A stretch of DNA of 64,000 nucleotides from Patagioenas fasciata (taxonomy: Eukaryota; Chordata; Aves; Columbiformes; Columbidae), in contig NC_092521.1 of the NCBI RefSeq assembly GCF_037038585.1, positions 54,382,398-54,446,397 of the forward strand. Direction: 5' to 3'. A program made the position numbers and the translations under genes. The notes beneath the pieces are model-generated. The model saw only the letters and a program-made list of their open reading frames with translations. It did no database searches and was not told the origin of the DNA. How positions within the stretch are numbered: the first letter of the stretch is position 1; each line of letters starts with the position of its first letter. Shown one piece after another: positions 25,901 to 39,200 of this stretch.

Positions 25901-28900
25901 TTTTAAGAGCCATTCAATATTATTGTAAGGCTAAAAACTAATAGAAGTCCTAATTTTTGCACTACATTTGTTAAATGACAGATCTTTGTAATGAAAGCAA
26001 AACTTAATTGCCAAAAGACTTATTCATTTTTTGTTGCTTTGAGATTCTGGGGTTTTTGTTACTTCAAGATTCTGTTCTCGTTCCTATTCAGTACAGTTCC
26101 TGTGCCATAATACTTGGAAGAACATATTTATTTGCAACAATTTCATTCTGTCTTCCTTCTGCTTTAAGTTCAGAATGTGCATGAGATTTCTGTGGTCAAG
26201 AAGTGTTCACAGTGCATCTCTAAATCCCACTGAATTTGCTAGCCAAAGACTTCACATTTTGTGTCAGCTGTCATGTTTCTTGTTATGTGCCGAATTTCTT
26301 TTTTTGCCATCTCTAACTTGAGGTGCTTTTTCTAAGCATTATTATTTTTCATGGATTCATTTCCTCACTAAAGCTTTGCTGGTGCACTGCACTTTCGCAT
26401 ATCAGTGATACGGAGTCTAGGGAGGTACTGTCAAATTCCCTAAAGGATTCTGGGATATTTTTACTTAATATTTGCTTGAGCTAAGCTTTGCTTTGCCTAT
26501 TAAAGTGTGTTCCTTTTATGTTTTTTCCCATTTAAAGAAAATTTGATGGAACATTTGAAGATAGGTCTAAAAAAGCACATACATTAATATTTATGGCTGC
26601 ATCTATTCTGACTCCAGAAGGCCTGACTAGCAATTGGATAGAACCACATTGATGATTTTCAGTACTTCTGCTGATCCACAGGATATTCTGAGCAAAGCAG
26701 TTGCCTTTACTTTGAAACAAACACATGAAGAGGTTTGGTTGCACTTGGCTTCATACAGATGCATTACTCACATTCGAGATAAATGATGTTACAGTCTTTT
26801 TTTTTTTTTCCAGGCATTCTTCAGTACTTAATACAAAGCTTCATAACACACGCTTCTTCCTATGCCAAGGTTAAATTGTGAAAAAACATGTTTTTAGAAA
26901 CTGATACCAGTTTTCTGCAATTTAGAGGTTGCTAATTAAGTGTGAATAGCAGCAGATGATACCAAATTTTGGCCTCATCTGATGTTCTTTGTCGACAATT
27001 CTAAAGTTTGTTACACAAGATGTGTTAATTATGGCACAGTAATTAAAAATATAATTACTTTTTTTCTTTGTTCAGTATGTTCTTTGTTATGGTATCAAAA
27101 AGCATTTTGCCTCAAATATTCTTACGGTCTGAAAGAGCCGAATCTCATTGTTGGTAATGACATTTTGAAGTAAATTTTAAAGTGTCTTTCTGAAAGAGAA
27201 ATGTTTTATTGTAAAAAGACAAAACTTCCTTATGGAAACTGGGACAACAGCATACTTAGAACCTGAACAACATGTTGATTTTTAGTGACACATCATCTCT
27301 GACTAGGGGCTGAAGCTGAATTACAGTTGTCCTTTCCATTGCTGCCACTGACTTTACCTGGACCTCATTTTCTCATGTTAGGCTCGCTGTATGCAGTGCT
27401 CACAGCTCAAGTTGTGATGGACTGTATTTTGTGAGTATAAGTTGCTTGTAATTCAAAGTACTGATAAACTTTTATGAAGAGAACATAGAAAAAGAATTTT
27501 TCTTTGTCATTCTTTCCTGTCCTGTTCTCTTACTACTCCTCCCTCTGCCATCACATTCTTTTCCACTAACAACAAAGAAAGTAGCCTATTCTGTATAGTT
27601 ACTTTACCTTAATTTGGAGGATTATATTAAAAACTCTGTTACATGGAGGAAACCTAAGTGTAGTTTTACTTTGCAGTTCCAAATAGTTTGTAAGGATCCC
27701 TGAAATATTTAGCTCTGAGACTTAGATGGGAATGTACTTTTTCATTTTATTGAAGTTCTGTTGGGATAAGAGAAGGATTTTTGTTTTGTTTTGTTCCTTT
27801 ACAAGGAACATGCTACATGCCTTAATATTCTGTGCACTCAGATGACAGCACTTTCCCAATATATGTATTACTTCTGGTCAATTTGAGTGGAACATTACAT
27901 TCCTTTAAAAATAAACAAAAAACCCTAAAACCCCAGTAAACCAAAACCATTTGAGTCTTTGAAACAATAAATCAGCTACTTTAATACAAAAAAAGTGCAT
28001 AACAAACTAGTGTAATATGTAAATATTGATATGTTAAATATAGAACAGATACCAAGTGTTACCACACAAGTTACTAAAGGAAAAAAACTCGAGGCAGTAA
28101 AGCCTTGTGTACCACGTTTGCATAGTGTTGTAGTAGGCTTTGTCACTAAGCTGGGAGCGTTGGCTTCTCTGCCTCTGCAAAGCTTCTTTTTCTCACTACC
28201 AGAGGTCAGGAAAAGACTAACATGGAGCTGGGATTGTCTCAGGCCAGCCTACTTTAGGGTCTATAGACCCTGTCTCCAAGGGATTTCCTTTTACCACTAG
28301 CAGGATGCCGGCTGCTGGAAGAGGCTGACATTGGATCCAACCTTGGATTACCACAGCTGAGGTTCGTGCAGTTCCCCTCTGTATTTTGCTGTACTTCTCA
28401 ACAGGGAGAGGAGCTGAAATTTTGTTAAGACTTAGTGCTCAGAGGGGGTTCCTCCTGGAGTTCAAGCCATTTCAATTAGCTACATCGTATTGTAAAACAA
28501 CACTTGGTTGCTTAAGGATGCAGGAAACTTTTAAATGACCAAATCAGCTTTTTATTAAACCTTGTAAGAAATTATTAACACATCAGGAGCATGACACTTA
28601 AGAGTTAGATTGGCTGGGGGAAGAATACTAGAGATACTTTTGGAAAAAAGTGTTTGGAAAAAAAAAAAAAACCAAAACAGTAGAAAAAGTACTCATTTTA
28701 TGGTAGGTATTGGGTTGGTTTTGTTAGTGTCAGGCAAACTCTTTCATTTTCTGTTTCACTGAGCACTCTGTCCATCAACAGTCAGCCTTGAAGTCTAGTT
28801 CAGAACACCATCTAATTAATAAATGTTGTCCCTTTTTATATTACCATGGGAATTAGATGAATCTGAGCTAGATGAGCAGATGAAGATCATATTGTGGTCT

Positions 28901-31424
28901 GAGTGGAGCAAGTCAGTTAATAATGCTTTGTGGTCAGCAGAATTGGTAGCTGCTGGAACAGAATTTGGAGGGTAAGAGACGTTTCAGAAATAAAATAACC
29001 AATAAGATGTTGGAAGACAGTATGATAATGTTCATTTAAGTCTAACGAATATTAAAAGTCCCAGAATTTATCTTTTTTATACTTCCCAGCAGTTTCTTTT
29101 TTACTAAAGCAATTTAAAGTTGAAAGGAGGCCTTCTCGGGTTCTTTCAAATGAATCCGACTTTCTAATCCTGAAACACTTTTGTTTGGCATTTTGAAATC
29201 GAGTGGAGTACCTCGTGCATTTAGAAGCCTTGCAAGATCATGCTCTGCTTTCAGCTCTTATTTTCCTGTACTACAAGATCATCCTTAGCAAGAAATGTAA
29301 TGGGCCACATGGCTGCTTCTTTCTGTTTTGGAGGTAGACTGTATCTGTTAATCCCAGACACCTTTATTGGTCTGTCATTAGTATGAGATCTAGGGGGGGC
29401 ATAATGATTTTGCTTAAGATAAAAGATCAGCAGTTGTCAGGGCAGGGATAGATTTCTTTCACTTGAAGTTCAACAAAATAAACACTGTATGTCATTTTTC
29501 TGGGTACCATGTCCCCATTTTTGTTTCAGTTTCTGTGAACTGACAATTACTGTCTTTGTCTTATGCGTGTCTTCCTGCATACCTAGTGCAAAAGCTTGTA
29601 AATGTGGAAAATGTGACAGGGATTGAGACAATCATCACTGATGAGTGTTAGAGAGAGTCATTTATCATGCAAAATAACTGCAAGTGGCACACACCATGGC
29701 CCTCTTATAAGCTAATTTCTGGTAGTAATAAAATTTATACTCTTATTTATACAAGAATGTCAAATATTCTTCCAGAAATGAGTAACACCTCACAACAGCC
29801 ATGGTGTGTGGTATCCCGAATAATTTACAGACAATCTAATTGACCTCCACAGGTTAAGTGACTCACTTGAGATAATGAGTCAGTGGCAGAGTGTGAATTA
29901 AAACCGAGCAGTACTTACACCAGTTCACGTTTCCTAACAGAGGATGCACTTATTGCTTTCCACTCAAAAACACCAATGATGACTGTCTGCAATCCACCTT
30001 TAACTCAAACTCCCATTGAAATAACAAACAACCTTAATAAAACTTTTTATAATGGATGTGTGCACTCAGGTCTGGGTAATTACTCCAAAGAAATGCTCTA
30101 GAAGCAGTGATGTTGATTCGTCTTCAGATGTTCTGTATCTTTATCACTTCAGTGAACTGAAGCTCTCAGTTGACTCAGGTGAGGTTTCTCTTCATGTTAG
30201 CAATAGGCTAGCAGACGTCGTTCTTATTCTTTTGGGAATTTTGTTTCAGAAAGCCCGAGCTACACATCTTCAGGCTTTTCCCAGAGACAGAACATTGTGT
30301 CAAGTTCTCCAAATTCAGGGGTTTCCCTCCAGATTACTTTGCAGTCATACGTAAATGTGAGTTTTCTAACGCTACTTTGCAACAGCCCTAAATATTTTTT
30401 CTTTCTTTCTCTTTCTTTCTAAGTATTGTCGGGCAATGCAGATTGATTTTGAAAGGCTAGAGATTTTCTTTGGCAATTTAAAGTTCTAAGTCTCTCCTTT
30501 TCCAAGTGTTTAATTTTAGAGACCGAGTCACTGTGCAGGTGTACATGGGCGCTAGTCATACTTTTCAACATCTTTGTTAATAATCTGCAAGACTTGGGAA
30601 TCTCTTCTTACGTAGGTTCAATTGGACCAGTTTGAATCTAAAAGCTGCAAAATGTTTGTGTGAAGATCTATGGAAGAACAAAGCAGAAGTATAAGGGAAA
30701 ACAAATTATAGACCTTTTAGAAGACTGTTCAACAGAATTCTTTTCACTAGATTTTCCATTAAAATGCCAATTGTTCTTTTTTCAAAATGATGAATGTTTA
30801 TATTACTCTATTACTATATTGGCTGAGTTTTCATGACACATCCAACCCTAAAATACTACTTACCTGTGCTACTTAAGTATTGGAGACATTATTAAGTAAT
30901 TACAGTACTAAGTATCCATTCCTCTTTATTCTCAGACATTTAAAAAAATAAAAAGAAAGGTGGAGGAGGATTGCAGGTTTCTCTCTAGATCTTAGTAACC
31001 TTACTAACCGATGTTGAGTAGTGTAAAAGGAAAAATAGCTAGTCTATAATTGCTGTCCTAGCTGAGACAGATGGAAAATCATAAATAATAGCAGAGTGAC
31101 TACATATTTTATGCTAGAAATTTGTAAGGAAAGGTAAGCTATGGGAAAACATGAGTTTCACTCTCCCAGTGGATATAAGCTAAATATTAGAGAAATTCAG
31201 TTCTTTCTGGGGGTATGGTCTCTCTTGAAGTGCAAACCATGTTTTCTAACAGTTTAGGTAGGTGCTGTGTGGTTCTAGGGAATAAAATACTTTCTGCTGT
31301 TTTCCTCATATTTGATTAAAAAGTGATTTCCCAGCAATGATTTTCTTGGCCATTCGAGTACCCTTAAGCAATGTTTTTCCTGGCATCTCAGAAAATCGAC
31401 AGGGTTTTCAAATTTTTCTTCTCA
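22937..31424 (+). other. PTPRM: PTPRM intron 2, segment up to the polypyrimidine tract
   Basis: About 8.5 kb of intron. The part 23000-24500 is less AT-rich and holds a minus-strand open frame of 68 codons (24171-24377) that I cannot assign. It may be old transposon debris. The rest is ordinary AT-rich intron with short A or T runs (for example A13 near 28659) and a short CTTT microsatellite near 30404-30420. Confidence 0.7.
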
Positions 31425-31753
31425 TCTTCCTCCCTCCCTTCCTCCCCTTCCTCCCCTTCCTCCCCTTCCTCCCCTTCCTCCCCTTCCTCCCCTTCCTCCC
31501 CTTCCTCCCCTTCCTCCCCTTCCTCCCCTTCCTCCCCTTCCTCCCCTTCCTCCCCTTCCTCCCCTTCCTCCCTCCCTCCTCTCCCCTCCCTCCCCTCCCT
31601 CCCCTCTCTCTCCTCCCTCCCCTTCCCTCCCCTTCCCTCCCTTCCCTCCCTTCCCTCCCTTCCCTCCCTTCCCTCCCTTCCTCCCTTCCTCCCTCCCTCC
31701 CTTCCTCCCTCCCTCCCTTCCTCCCTTCCTCCCTTCCTTCCTTCCTTCTCTTC
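31425..31753 (+). repeat. Polypyrimidine tract, 329 nt without a purine; 9-bp minisatellite core
   Basis: Every base is C or T over 329 nt. The first part (about 31437-31572) is roughly 15 tandem copies of a 9-bp unit, TTCCTCCCC. The middle (about 31600-31680) changes to units such as TTCCCTCC, and the end to TTCC/TCCC mixtures. It continues, interrupted once by G, to 31780. The minus strand is a run of GGGG and GGG blocks spaced by GAAGGA-like linkers, a strong G-quadruplex and triplex (H-DNA) pattern. The long frames through it (Pro-Phe-Leu or Glu-Gly repeats) follow from the repeat and are not genes. Confidence 0.97.
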
Positions 31754-31780
31754 GCTTTTTCCTTTTTTCCCTTTCCTTTT

Positions 31781-34700
31781 AATGAACTGAACTAGTGTGT
31801 TACTCTTTAAAACGAAAAGAAAATGAAATGGAATCTTTTTAGCTGCAGTGAGTATTTTTGGCTCAACCGCTGTTTTTCCATCTGTTAGAAAATCATTTGA
31901 GATTTTAAAGGTATGAACTACTATTTTTGTTCTTAAATCCAGCATTAAAATTAGTTTATCTAAAGAATGCTTTTCACGTGTAGTTTAGCAGACATAATTG
32001 GCATGTAGATAAGTGATGGATGTAAGGATGTGAATGCGTTTCATAGCTTTAAGACTCTGATTGTGTGTTTAGATCAGGTAAATGTTGGTATTTGCATATT
32101 TTCACTTCTGATTAAGTTCAAAGGCTTCATCTACCATGTAGTAATCTTCCTGGTACCCATGAGGTCAGGACAAACCAGACAGTGTAAATCCTTATGTGTA
32201 TGATCCACTTACGGTTTTAGAAATTATGGCAGCTGTGGCCCACATTAACAGAAATTAAGGAATCAGGTTTCAAAGCAAACAGCAAAATTCAACGCAATTA
32301 ACTTCTTTAGCACTTTCAACCTGATTTAGTTGAAGAAAGAAACTACATGGGTTGTTGAATACTGAGTCAGGGAAGGTACCCAGAGAGATTGTCAGGGGGA
32401 AAGCAAAAAGATTGATGAGGTTGGCATCCTTGATGGAGCAAAGAAGTTATGTGGAGTGTGGCACCACAGGAAGCTCCAGAAATGTAAAGAAAGATTTAGG
32501 TATATAAACTGTGAGAATCTCAAACTAATGTTTGGAAATGTGAAATAAACATTGGTACTTGTTAATAATATTAACATAGTGAACTAGTCCACTCAGAAAA
32601 AAACACGCTTTCTTAGGAATCCTTGCTTTTTGTAAAAATATAAAGTTTTTACATACTCTAGTTCTTTAAGGCATTAGGTTTTAAAGGATTTTATTATTTT
32701 CCTAGGTCTTTGTTTCTTCCTTTGCTTTTTATTCTGAAGGATTGGAGAAGAGTAGTTACGGACTACTGTTGATGAAAAGTTTACTCGGGGTATCAAGGCA
32801 GCAATTTTTCTAATCAAGTGTAAAGATTTTAAATCAGTGAAACTGGCTTATAAATGGTAATCATTTGACTTAGTGCTGATCTTGTTTTGTTTTAAAATAT
32901 TTAGCTGAGGAAAAAAGAGGCTCCTAGAGAAAACAAGATAATTCCTGTTTACTTGCTCTAGCTGGATTTGCAAAGCTGTAGGTTGCTTGTGAAGTAGCCA
33001 TTGTCAGAAAATATTCCAGAAATTTTGCCCCTGACTTTTGACAAAACAAGCAAATTCATAACATATTCTTTTCATCTGCCAAGCTATGCTGAAAATTAAA
33101 TTATTTTGTATTAGCAATATTGCGAGCCCCTACAACTGGGGGCAGTTCTGAATGAAGTTGTTTTTTTTTAAAAAAAAAGGCAGTAAGAGCTTATCCACCA
33201 TCGACACTTCTGAGTCATTAATTTTTCACTTTCTTGGTGTGACCGCTTTGAATTTTATTACTGAAATACAAGAAAAGGTGACAAACTATTATAAAAAGAT
33301 GAGAGGAAGCAGTATATTTGTAAGACTGGACTGATTGATTCTCACTGACCTCCATTACAATACTGATATCAACCAATCCACATACTGCAGTAATAATGAA
33401 GTAGAAGGAATTAGCCTTTCATAAAAATCTCCCTTACATTATTCTTTTAGTAAATTAACTTACATTCCCTTAAAGCATAGTGAGTTTTACTTCCTATGTC
33501 ATGACAAGCCTCATGAAAATGATGAGCAGAGAGTAGGAATAGCCTAGATACATTTATCTATTAATTATTCATCACATCTGTTGAGTTATAGTCCGCACAA
33601 AAAAAATCAGATTTCAGTGTTATGGAATGGATGATGTTACTGCCTAACTGAAAAGTTCTTTTTTTAAAATTTTTAAAATAAGTACATTTCAAATGATTAA
33701 AAATCCCTCTCTGTATCTAGAGACATACATAAGAGGGTAAAAAGAGGTTAAATTTTTGACAGATTTTTTTTTTTAGTTAGAAGAGTTGTGCAAACTTTAA
33801 ACAAAATGCAGACAGCATTGTGCAGCTTCTTTGGCATAACAAGTAATTCATTTTGTGCATAAATGCTGTTCAGTGCACAGCTATTTGATGTGCTTCTCAT
33901 TGCAACTTCTGTGTCTTAGCAGGCATTTCTGAATATTCGTTTTAAATATCCTCACACTTCAAGAAAGATGTTTACAAAAATTTTATTTCAAATGTTTTCA
34001 GTGTGTTTTCAGATCTTAATCTTGGAATTTATAAATCCATAATTGTGCAACATGTGAAAAAGATTGCTGACGTCCGCTAAAGAAGTGTGCAGTCACTTTT
34101 TAGTAGACTATTCTCAACTTTCCTCATGTTTTCAGCAAGTGATAAGAAGGAATAGAAGACAGATGACTTGGAAAAATATGACAAATGTAACAAAGAGAGA
34201 GTGAGCAGTGCTCAGTGTTCAGATTAATCCAGCTGATTTAGCAAACAATCTGGTTTGCCTGAGGATCTGGGCTTTTTACTGTGCTTCAGAGCATGGGTGT
34301 TTTGTAAGAACTGGTTTCATTTATTGTTTATTTTCTAGTTTTTCTGAAGAAGGGATTTAAGAGTCTTAAGCTGAAAGAGTGGGTGCCTATTTCAAAACAG
34401 GTCAACTTCCAAAGTAATTTTAAAAGTGAATTTATGGTACCATACCTACCACCATTTTCTTTTTTTTTTCTTCAGTTATATGTCCATTTTGCTTTGAATA
34501 TATAGTTTGGAGTCTGGATGTTCCTATATACGAAATACTGTCTAACACACACAAAGTGCACTGGAGAATGGGGGCTATATTATTTTTATCTTGGTGAAGT
34601 ACTGGAGTTGTAGGTATTACTTGTAAAAAAATATCTGAGCTATAAGTGAAGCGTTTAGTTTGCGTATGTTCTGCCAATGATGTGATTTCCGTGGCAAGTT

Positions 34701-35837
34701 ATTCCTGGGCTGATTGCAGTTTAGTCTTTTAAATTTGGTACACATTTTATTTGAAACTTCACCATGAAAACACTTGAAAATATTCACCAAAGTAAGGTAG
34801 TCTGGCTTCAAAGGATCTCAGAAGAAATTCCAGGAGAAGGAAATGTGGTGTTTGAAATTGTTTTTGGTAAATCGGATGACAATGATGTTAAGTAAAATAT
34901 TTATATTAGGCAAAATAAGAAGGCGACAAGTGAGATGAGAGAAAATACTGCAGTGTCTCCAGTAAAGCCCAATGATTCTGTTGCTTGCCTGAAAATGAAT
35001 TTATGTCACTATGCTTTGCATCCCTGCTTTTGACATCAATTTGCAGTCTGCATGAAAAACAAAGTATTTATTATATTGTAAAGGATAATTGAATCTAGCA
35101 ATTATTCAGTTTAGGATTTTAATTTTCTTTTAATATTTTAATGTAATCTGGCTCATTATGATAATGTTTCATAATATTTCTCATGATATTTTGTCTCATA
35201 AAATGCTGTTGAAGTATAGCTTATTTGGTTATGTGAAACAGGCTTTGGAAATAACAACAAAAAGGTCTGTAATGCTTCAGAAGACATTGAAATGGTTCAT
35301 GTTTGCAGACAAGGAAAGGCAGTTTAATGGAATCAAGACTAAGTTGTATGTTATTCAAACTTTAACTAAGCTACAGTCAGACACAATAAATATAAGACAG
35401 TTTGGAAACTAGTTCTTCTTTATTAAATGTTAAAAATACAGAACCATTAATTCATGAGTGGTTTGGCATACCTACACCTAAACTACCGCCTACACCGCTT
35501 ATTTTTGTGGTTACCTAGTTACAAGGCTCAGCTTAAGGCTGCTGGCTCCTACGTAGCAATTTACTCTTAATATTAGCGGGGCAGAACTAAGAAGCTGTTG
35601 ATGTGAATCACATTAATGATGAGTGGCAGGCAGAAATGTTGAAGTGTATCTGTAGTAAAGCCCTGTGGTGCGTGTCATGGCCATGGTCGACCTACCCCTC
35701 CCTACTGCAGACGGGCCGGGAAGGGACACTCCCTGCTGCCCAGCCACATTGCAACTACCATTAGGTAAAATAAACAGTTGAAATGTGTGTTTTAAACCAT
35801 AAAGAATTAGTGGAACATACATAATGCCCTAGGAGTT
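31781..35837 (+). other. PTPRM: PTPRM intron 2, segment before the second CR1
   Basis: AT-rich intron with many short A and T runs. No exon-like frame with splice sites, RNA gene or named repeat seen. Confidence 0.78.
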
Positions 35838-36220
35838 GTCTGGAGCATCTTTCTTATGAGGAAAGACAGAGAGCTGGGTTTAGCCTGAAGAGAAGGCTGA
35901 GAGGGGATCTCATCAATGTTTATAAATATCTCAAGGGTGGATGTCAAGAGGATGGGACCAGACTCCTTTCAGTGGTGCCCAACAATAGGATGAGGGGCAA
36001 CGGGCACAGACTGAAGCACAGGAAGTTACATCTGAATATGAGGAGAAACTTCTTTACTTTGAGGCTGCCCAAGGAGGTTGTGGAGTCTCCTCTTGAGACA
36101 TTCAAAATCTGCTTGGATGTGATCCTGTGTGATCTGCTCTGGGTGAACCTGCCTTAGCAGGTGGGTTGGACTAGATGATCTCCAGAGGTCCCTTGCAACC
36201 CCAACCATTCTGTGATTCTG
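35838..36220 (+). mobile_element. CR1 LINE 3' fragment (+)
   Basis: A 383-bp CR1 3' end, sense to the gene. Recognisable pieces: ctggagcatctttcttatga, cctgaagagaaggctgagag, gatgaggggcaacgggcaca, ggttggactagatgatctcc, and the end ccattctgtgattctg. The subfamily differs from the other copies in the window by the tail gaacctgccttagcaggtgg. A short segment immediately downstream (36225-36560) is GC-rich and unclassified. Confidence 0.92.
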
Positions 36221-39200
36221 CAAGTGGGGAAGGATGGGTAAGGGTCTGGCAATGGATGTGCCATGTGTAGTGTATTTTGCAGTTGGAGCTGTTGGCTGAG
36301 GGCCCTGTGGATGCAATGGAGGGACTTGACTGTCGTTCTCCTTCCTTCCCTGTAGGGTTGGGATCCCTCCTCCTGTGGGGATATGGCCCTGTGGGGAGAC
36401 TCCTCTGTCCTCCTGACAGCTGGGTCCAGCTTGGCTTGAGCAGCCACAGCAGTGGGACTCAACAGTGGCTGCAGATGGTGGCCTGGGGGATCGCTCGAGA
36501 GGTGGCCCTGAGAGCTTCAGTGGGGAGAGACACATTGCCATGGGGAGCACAGGGAAGCAAAATGGGTCTTGAGGATACTAGGCTAAAATTATAGCAGAAA
36601 AGGGTGAGGTGATCCCCAAAAATGTCATTTTAGAGCCTTATTTTTTGTTGAACTAATATATAATTAAATCCAGGGGATTCTGCTGTCCTGTCCAAGTTTC
36701 AACCTCAAAGCTTTAAAGGTAAGACAAGGTCAAATAAGAAGAAAAGTGCAGAGCATTTTTTTATCTTTTAGATTGGTTTCAGTTTGATTCTGCTTTATCC
36801 CGCAGTATATTTTAAATACGTGTAAATACATACTTCCCTTTCACAGCAGTGAAAACACTTACTCATCTTCGCCCTGCAGAGTCACTCATGTGCCTTAATA
36901 TTTAACATCTGGACTATATTCTGGGCTTGGTAAATATTTTCAAGAATTTAAGTCAGTGTTGTCCAAACTTTTTTTGTCTTGAGCACTGCTACCAAACCTT
37001 AACTTTTCTTATGGACCACCAGCCACCCTTAATACAAAATTCAACTGAAAACATCTTGCTGAATGGTGCTGAATATGGTTCTGCATGGTTCGTTTGCTCT
37101 AGGTCATTTGGGAATTACAGGTCTGCTGAAAAATGCCTAACTATTGGTGGAAAAAGTAGTTTTGTGACTTAGGAATCTGAGTTTTGCTGAATTAGCACTG
37201 CCTTCTCGGGGCAAGAGTGAGTTCAGATGCTCTACTAATATGTGCAGTATATGTATGTGCCAATATCATTTTATAGCTTACAGCTCCTAAATTGCTGTCT
37301 TTAACTGCTGTACTTTGTTGACAAATTAGCTCTCACAAAATCAACTCTAGGATTTCTGTATCACTTAGGTATTTTTGAAAATTATATGTGTGAATACAAT
37401 GGTATTTCAATTAAAAAAAAAATAAAAAAGAAGCTGTGAAATGTCAGATTCGTGTGATAGCAGGAACTCGGAACTTCAGAAATCATCAGGCAGAAATTTT
37501 ATGCCTGTGTCTTCTCAATTTTTAATCCTATTGAAGCCAAATTAGTAAGTCTATAAGTGCTCTCCTCAATGGTACTTAGGTACATCATTAAGCCCTTGTG
37601 TTAATTAGACTCTTACGCTTTCCTTCTTGGAAAAAAAAAACAACCCTGACCCTGTTGTTCTCTTGAGTGACGGTAGTTCCTGGGGTTGTGAGTCATGGAA
37701 AATGGAGGGCTTATTTCAGTGATGAATCAGGCCCAAATTAGTATCTTTAATGCATCTCTAGCAGATTTGAACTTGAAAATAGGTATATCAAACAGTATCC
37801 TCCATGGGAATGCACAGGGAAAAAAAGGATACATGGTTTCATGGAGTGAGCATGTTAGCTTCATTATGTATGTGACTTAAATGATTTAGGGATGTTTTCT
37901 GCTATATTTAAAGTGGTTACAAATTGAGACTAACTCGGACATAGCCAATAGCCATAGCAGTACAAGACTCAAATTCCTTCTGGGCATTGGAAAAAGTCTC
38001 TTTAAAAGAATGAGAAGCGAAATTCCCTCTTTATCAGTGTGCAGATGTCTTTGGAAAGTCTGCCTGTTGCCACAGTGAAGAAAATTATTGTGTCAATAAA
38101 CATAGATAAATTGGCAGCCTGCACAGTGTTCATTATTTGTGATACAGTCTGTGACGTCATCTCTTCTAGATAAGAGCCTTTAAAGATAGACTGTACCGTA
38201 GGGGTTAACATATCTAGAATAAAATAACTGGAAGTAAATCTTTTTTTTCTTACTGGGATGCCAAGGAGGTGGGTTTTTTTGCAAAAAGAGTTTTATTTTA
38301 GAGGTCAGATTCCAAATTTATGGAAGTAACAGTTAAATAAGTTCTTTAAGAAAATACAATCCTCATGCTTTTTTTTTCTATTTGTCATGTACTGAAACCC
38401 TTCAATGTAACCCTCTAATGCAACTTAGACCCTGGACCTGGATGGCAAACACCTCTGTGCTTTTTACTCGCTTTAGATTTTGGAAAACAGGTAGGAAAAA
38501 AGAAATCTGAGCTCTTAAGATGTCACCTTTTTCTCTATCATTGCTAAGTGTAACAGGATCCCTAAGAGGAAGAAACTTAAGTGAAATATGGCTTTGTATA
38601 TCAACTGGTATAAAATGCTGTCAGCTGCCTCAGTGGCAAAGGCATAAGTGCCTTAAAAAAAGAGAGAAAGAAATCCAGGAATGGTGGTATGAGTCTGTAA
38701 TTCCTGTACAGAGGAACTAATTGCAATTAATGCAATTTTTTAATCTGATGTATGGACACGCACGTATAAATCTTAGTGTAGACTAGAGTTAAATTCCATT
38801 TTAAAACAGTTTTACAGTTCATGGTGGTGGAGGTTTTTTGTTGTGGTTTTTTGTGTGTGTGGTTTTGTGTGTGCGTTTGAGTTGGGTTTTTTTTTATTTT
38901 TTTTTCTTCTTTATTTTTTTTTTTTTTAAATTTTTGTTAAGATTGAAGTAACAGACCCAATTGCGTGTGCTATTATACCAGTTTTAAAGCTTTCATATTG
39001 TTATAATATAGGTTGACTGTGCAGACTGGTTGCTATGAGACAATAAAAGGTAGATATCTAAAGCGTCTAACTTAGCCAGTGGCAAGTGCCATAGCTTATC
39101 CATTAAGGCTTAAACTGTCATGTAGTTGCCATGGGGCACATGAGTGCCTTATGCTGGTGTAACATAGTGCTTTCCTGTGGGGACGTGGGCTCAAGAGTCG

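Noticed and set aside
31337..31945. Long open frames on both strands (152, 139 and 185 codons) through the pyrimidine tract
   Set aside because: They are translations of a 9-bp and related simple repeats (Pro-Phe-Leu, Ser-Pro and Glu-Gly runs) with no non-repeat domain.
36026..36594. Frames of 174, 102 and 105 codons around the CR1 at 35838-36220
   Set aside because: They overlap the CR1 3' end and the adjoining GC-rich segment. CR1 3' ends are largely non-coding and these frames do not match reverse transcriptase.
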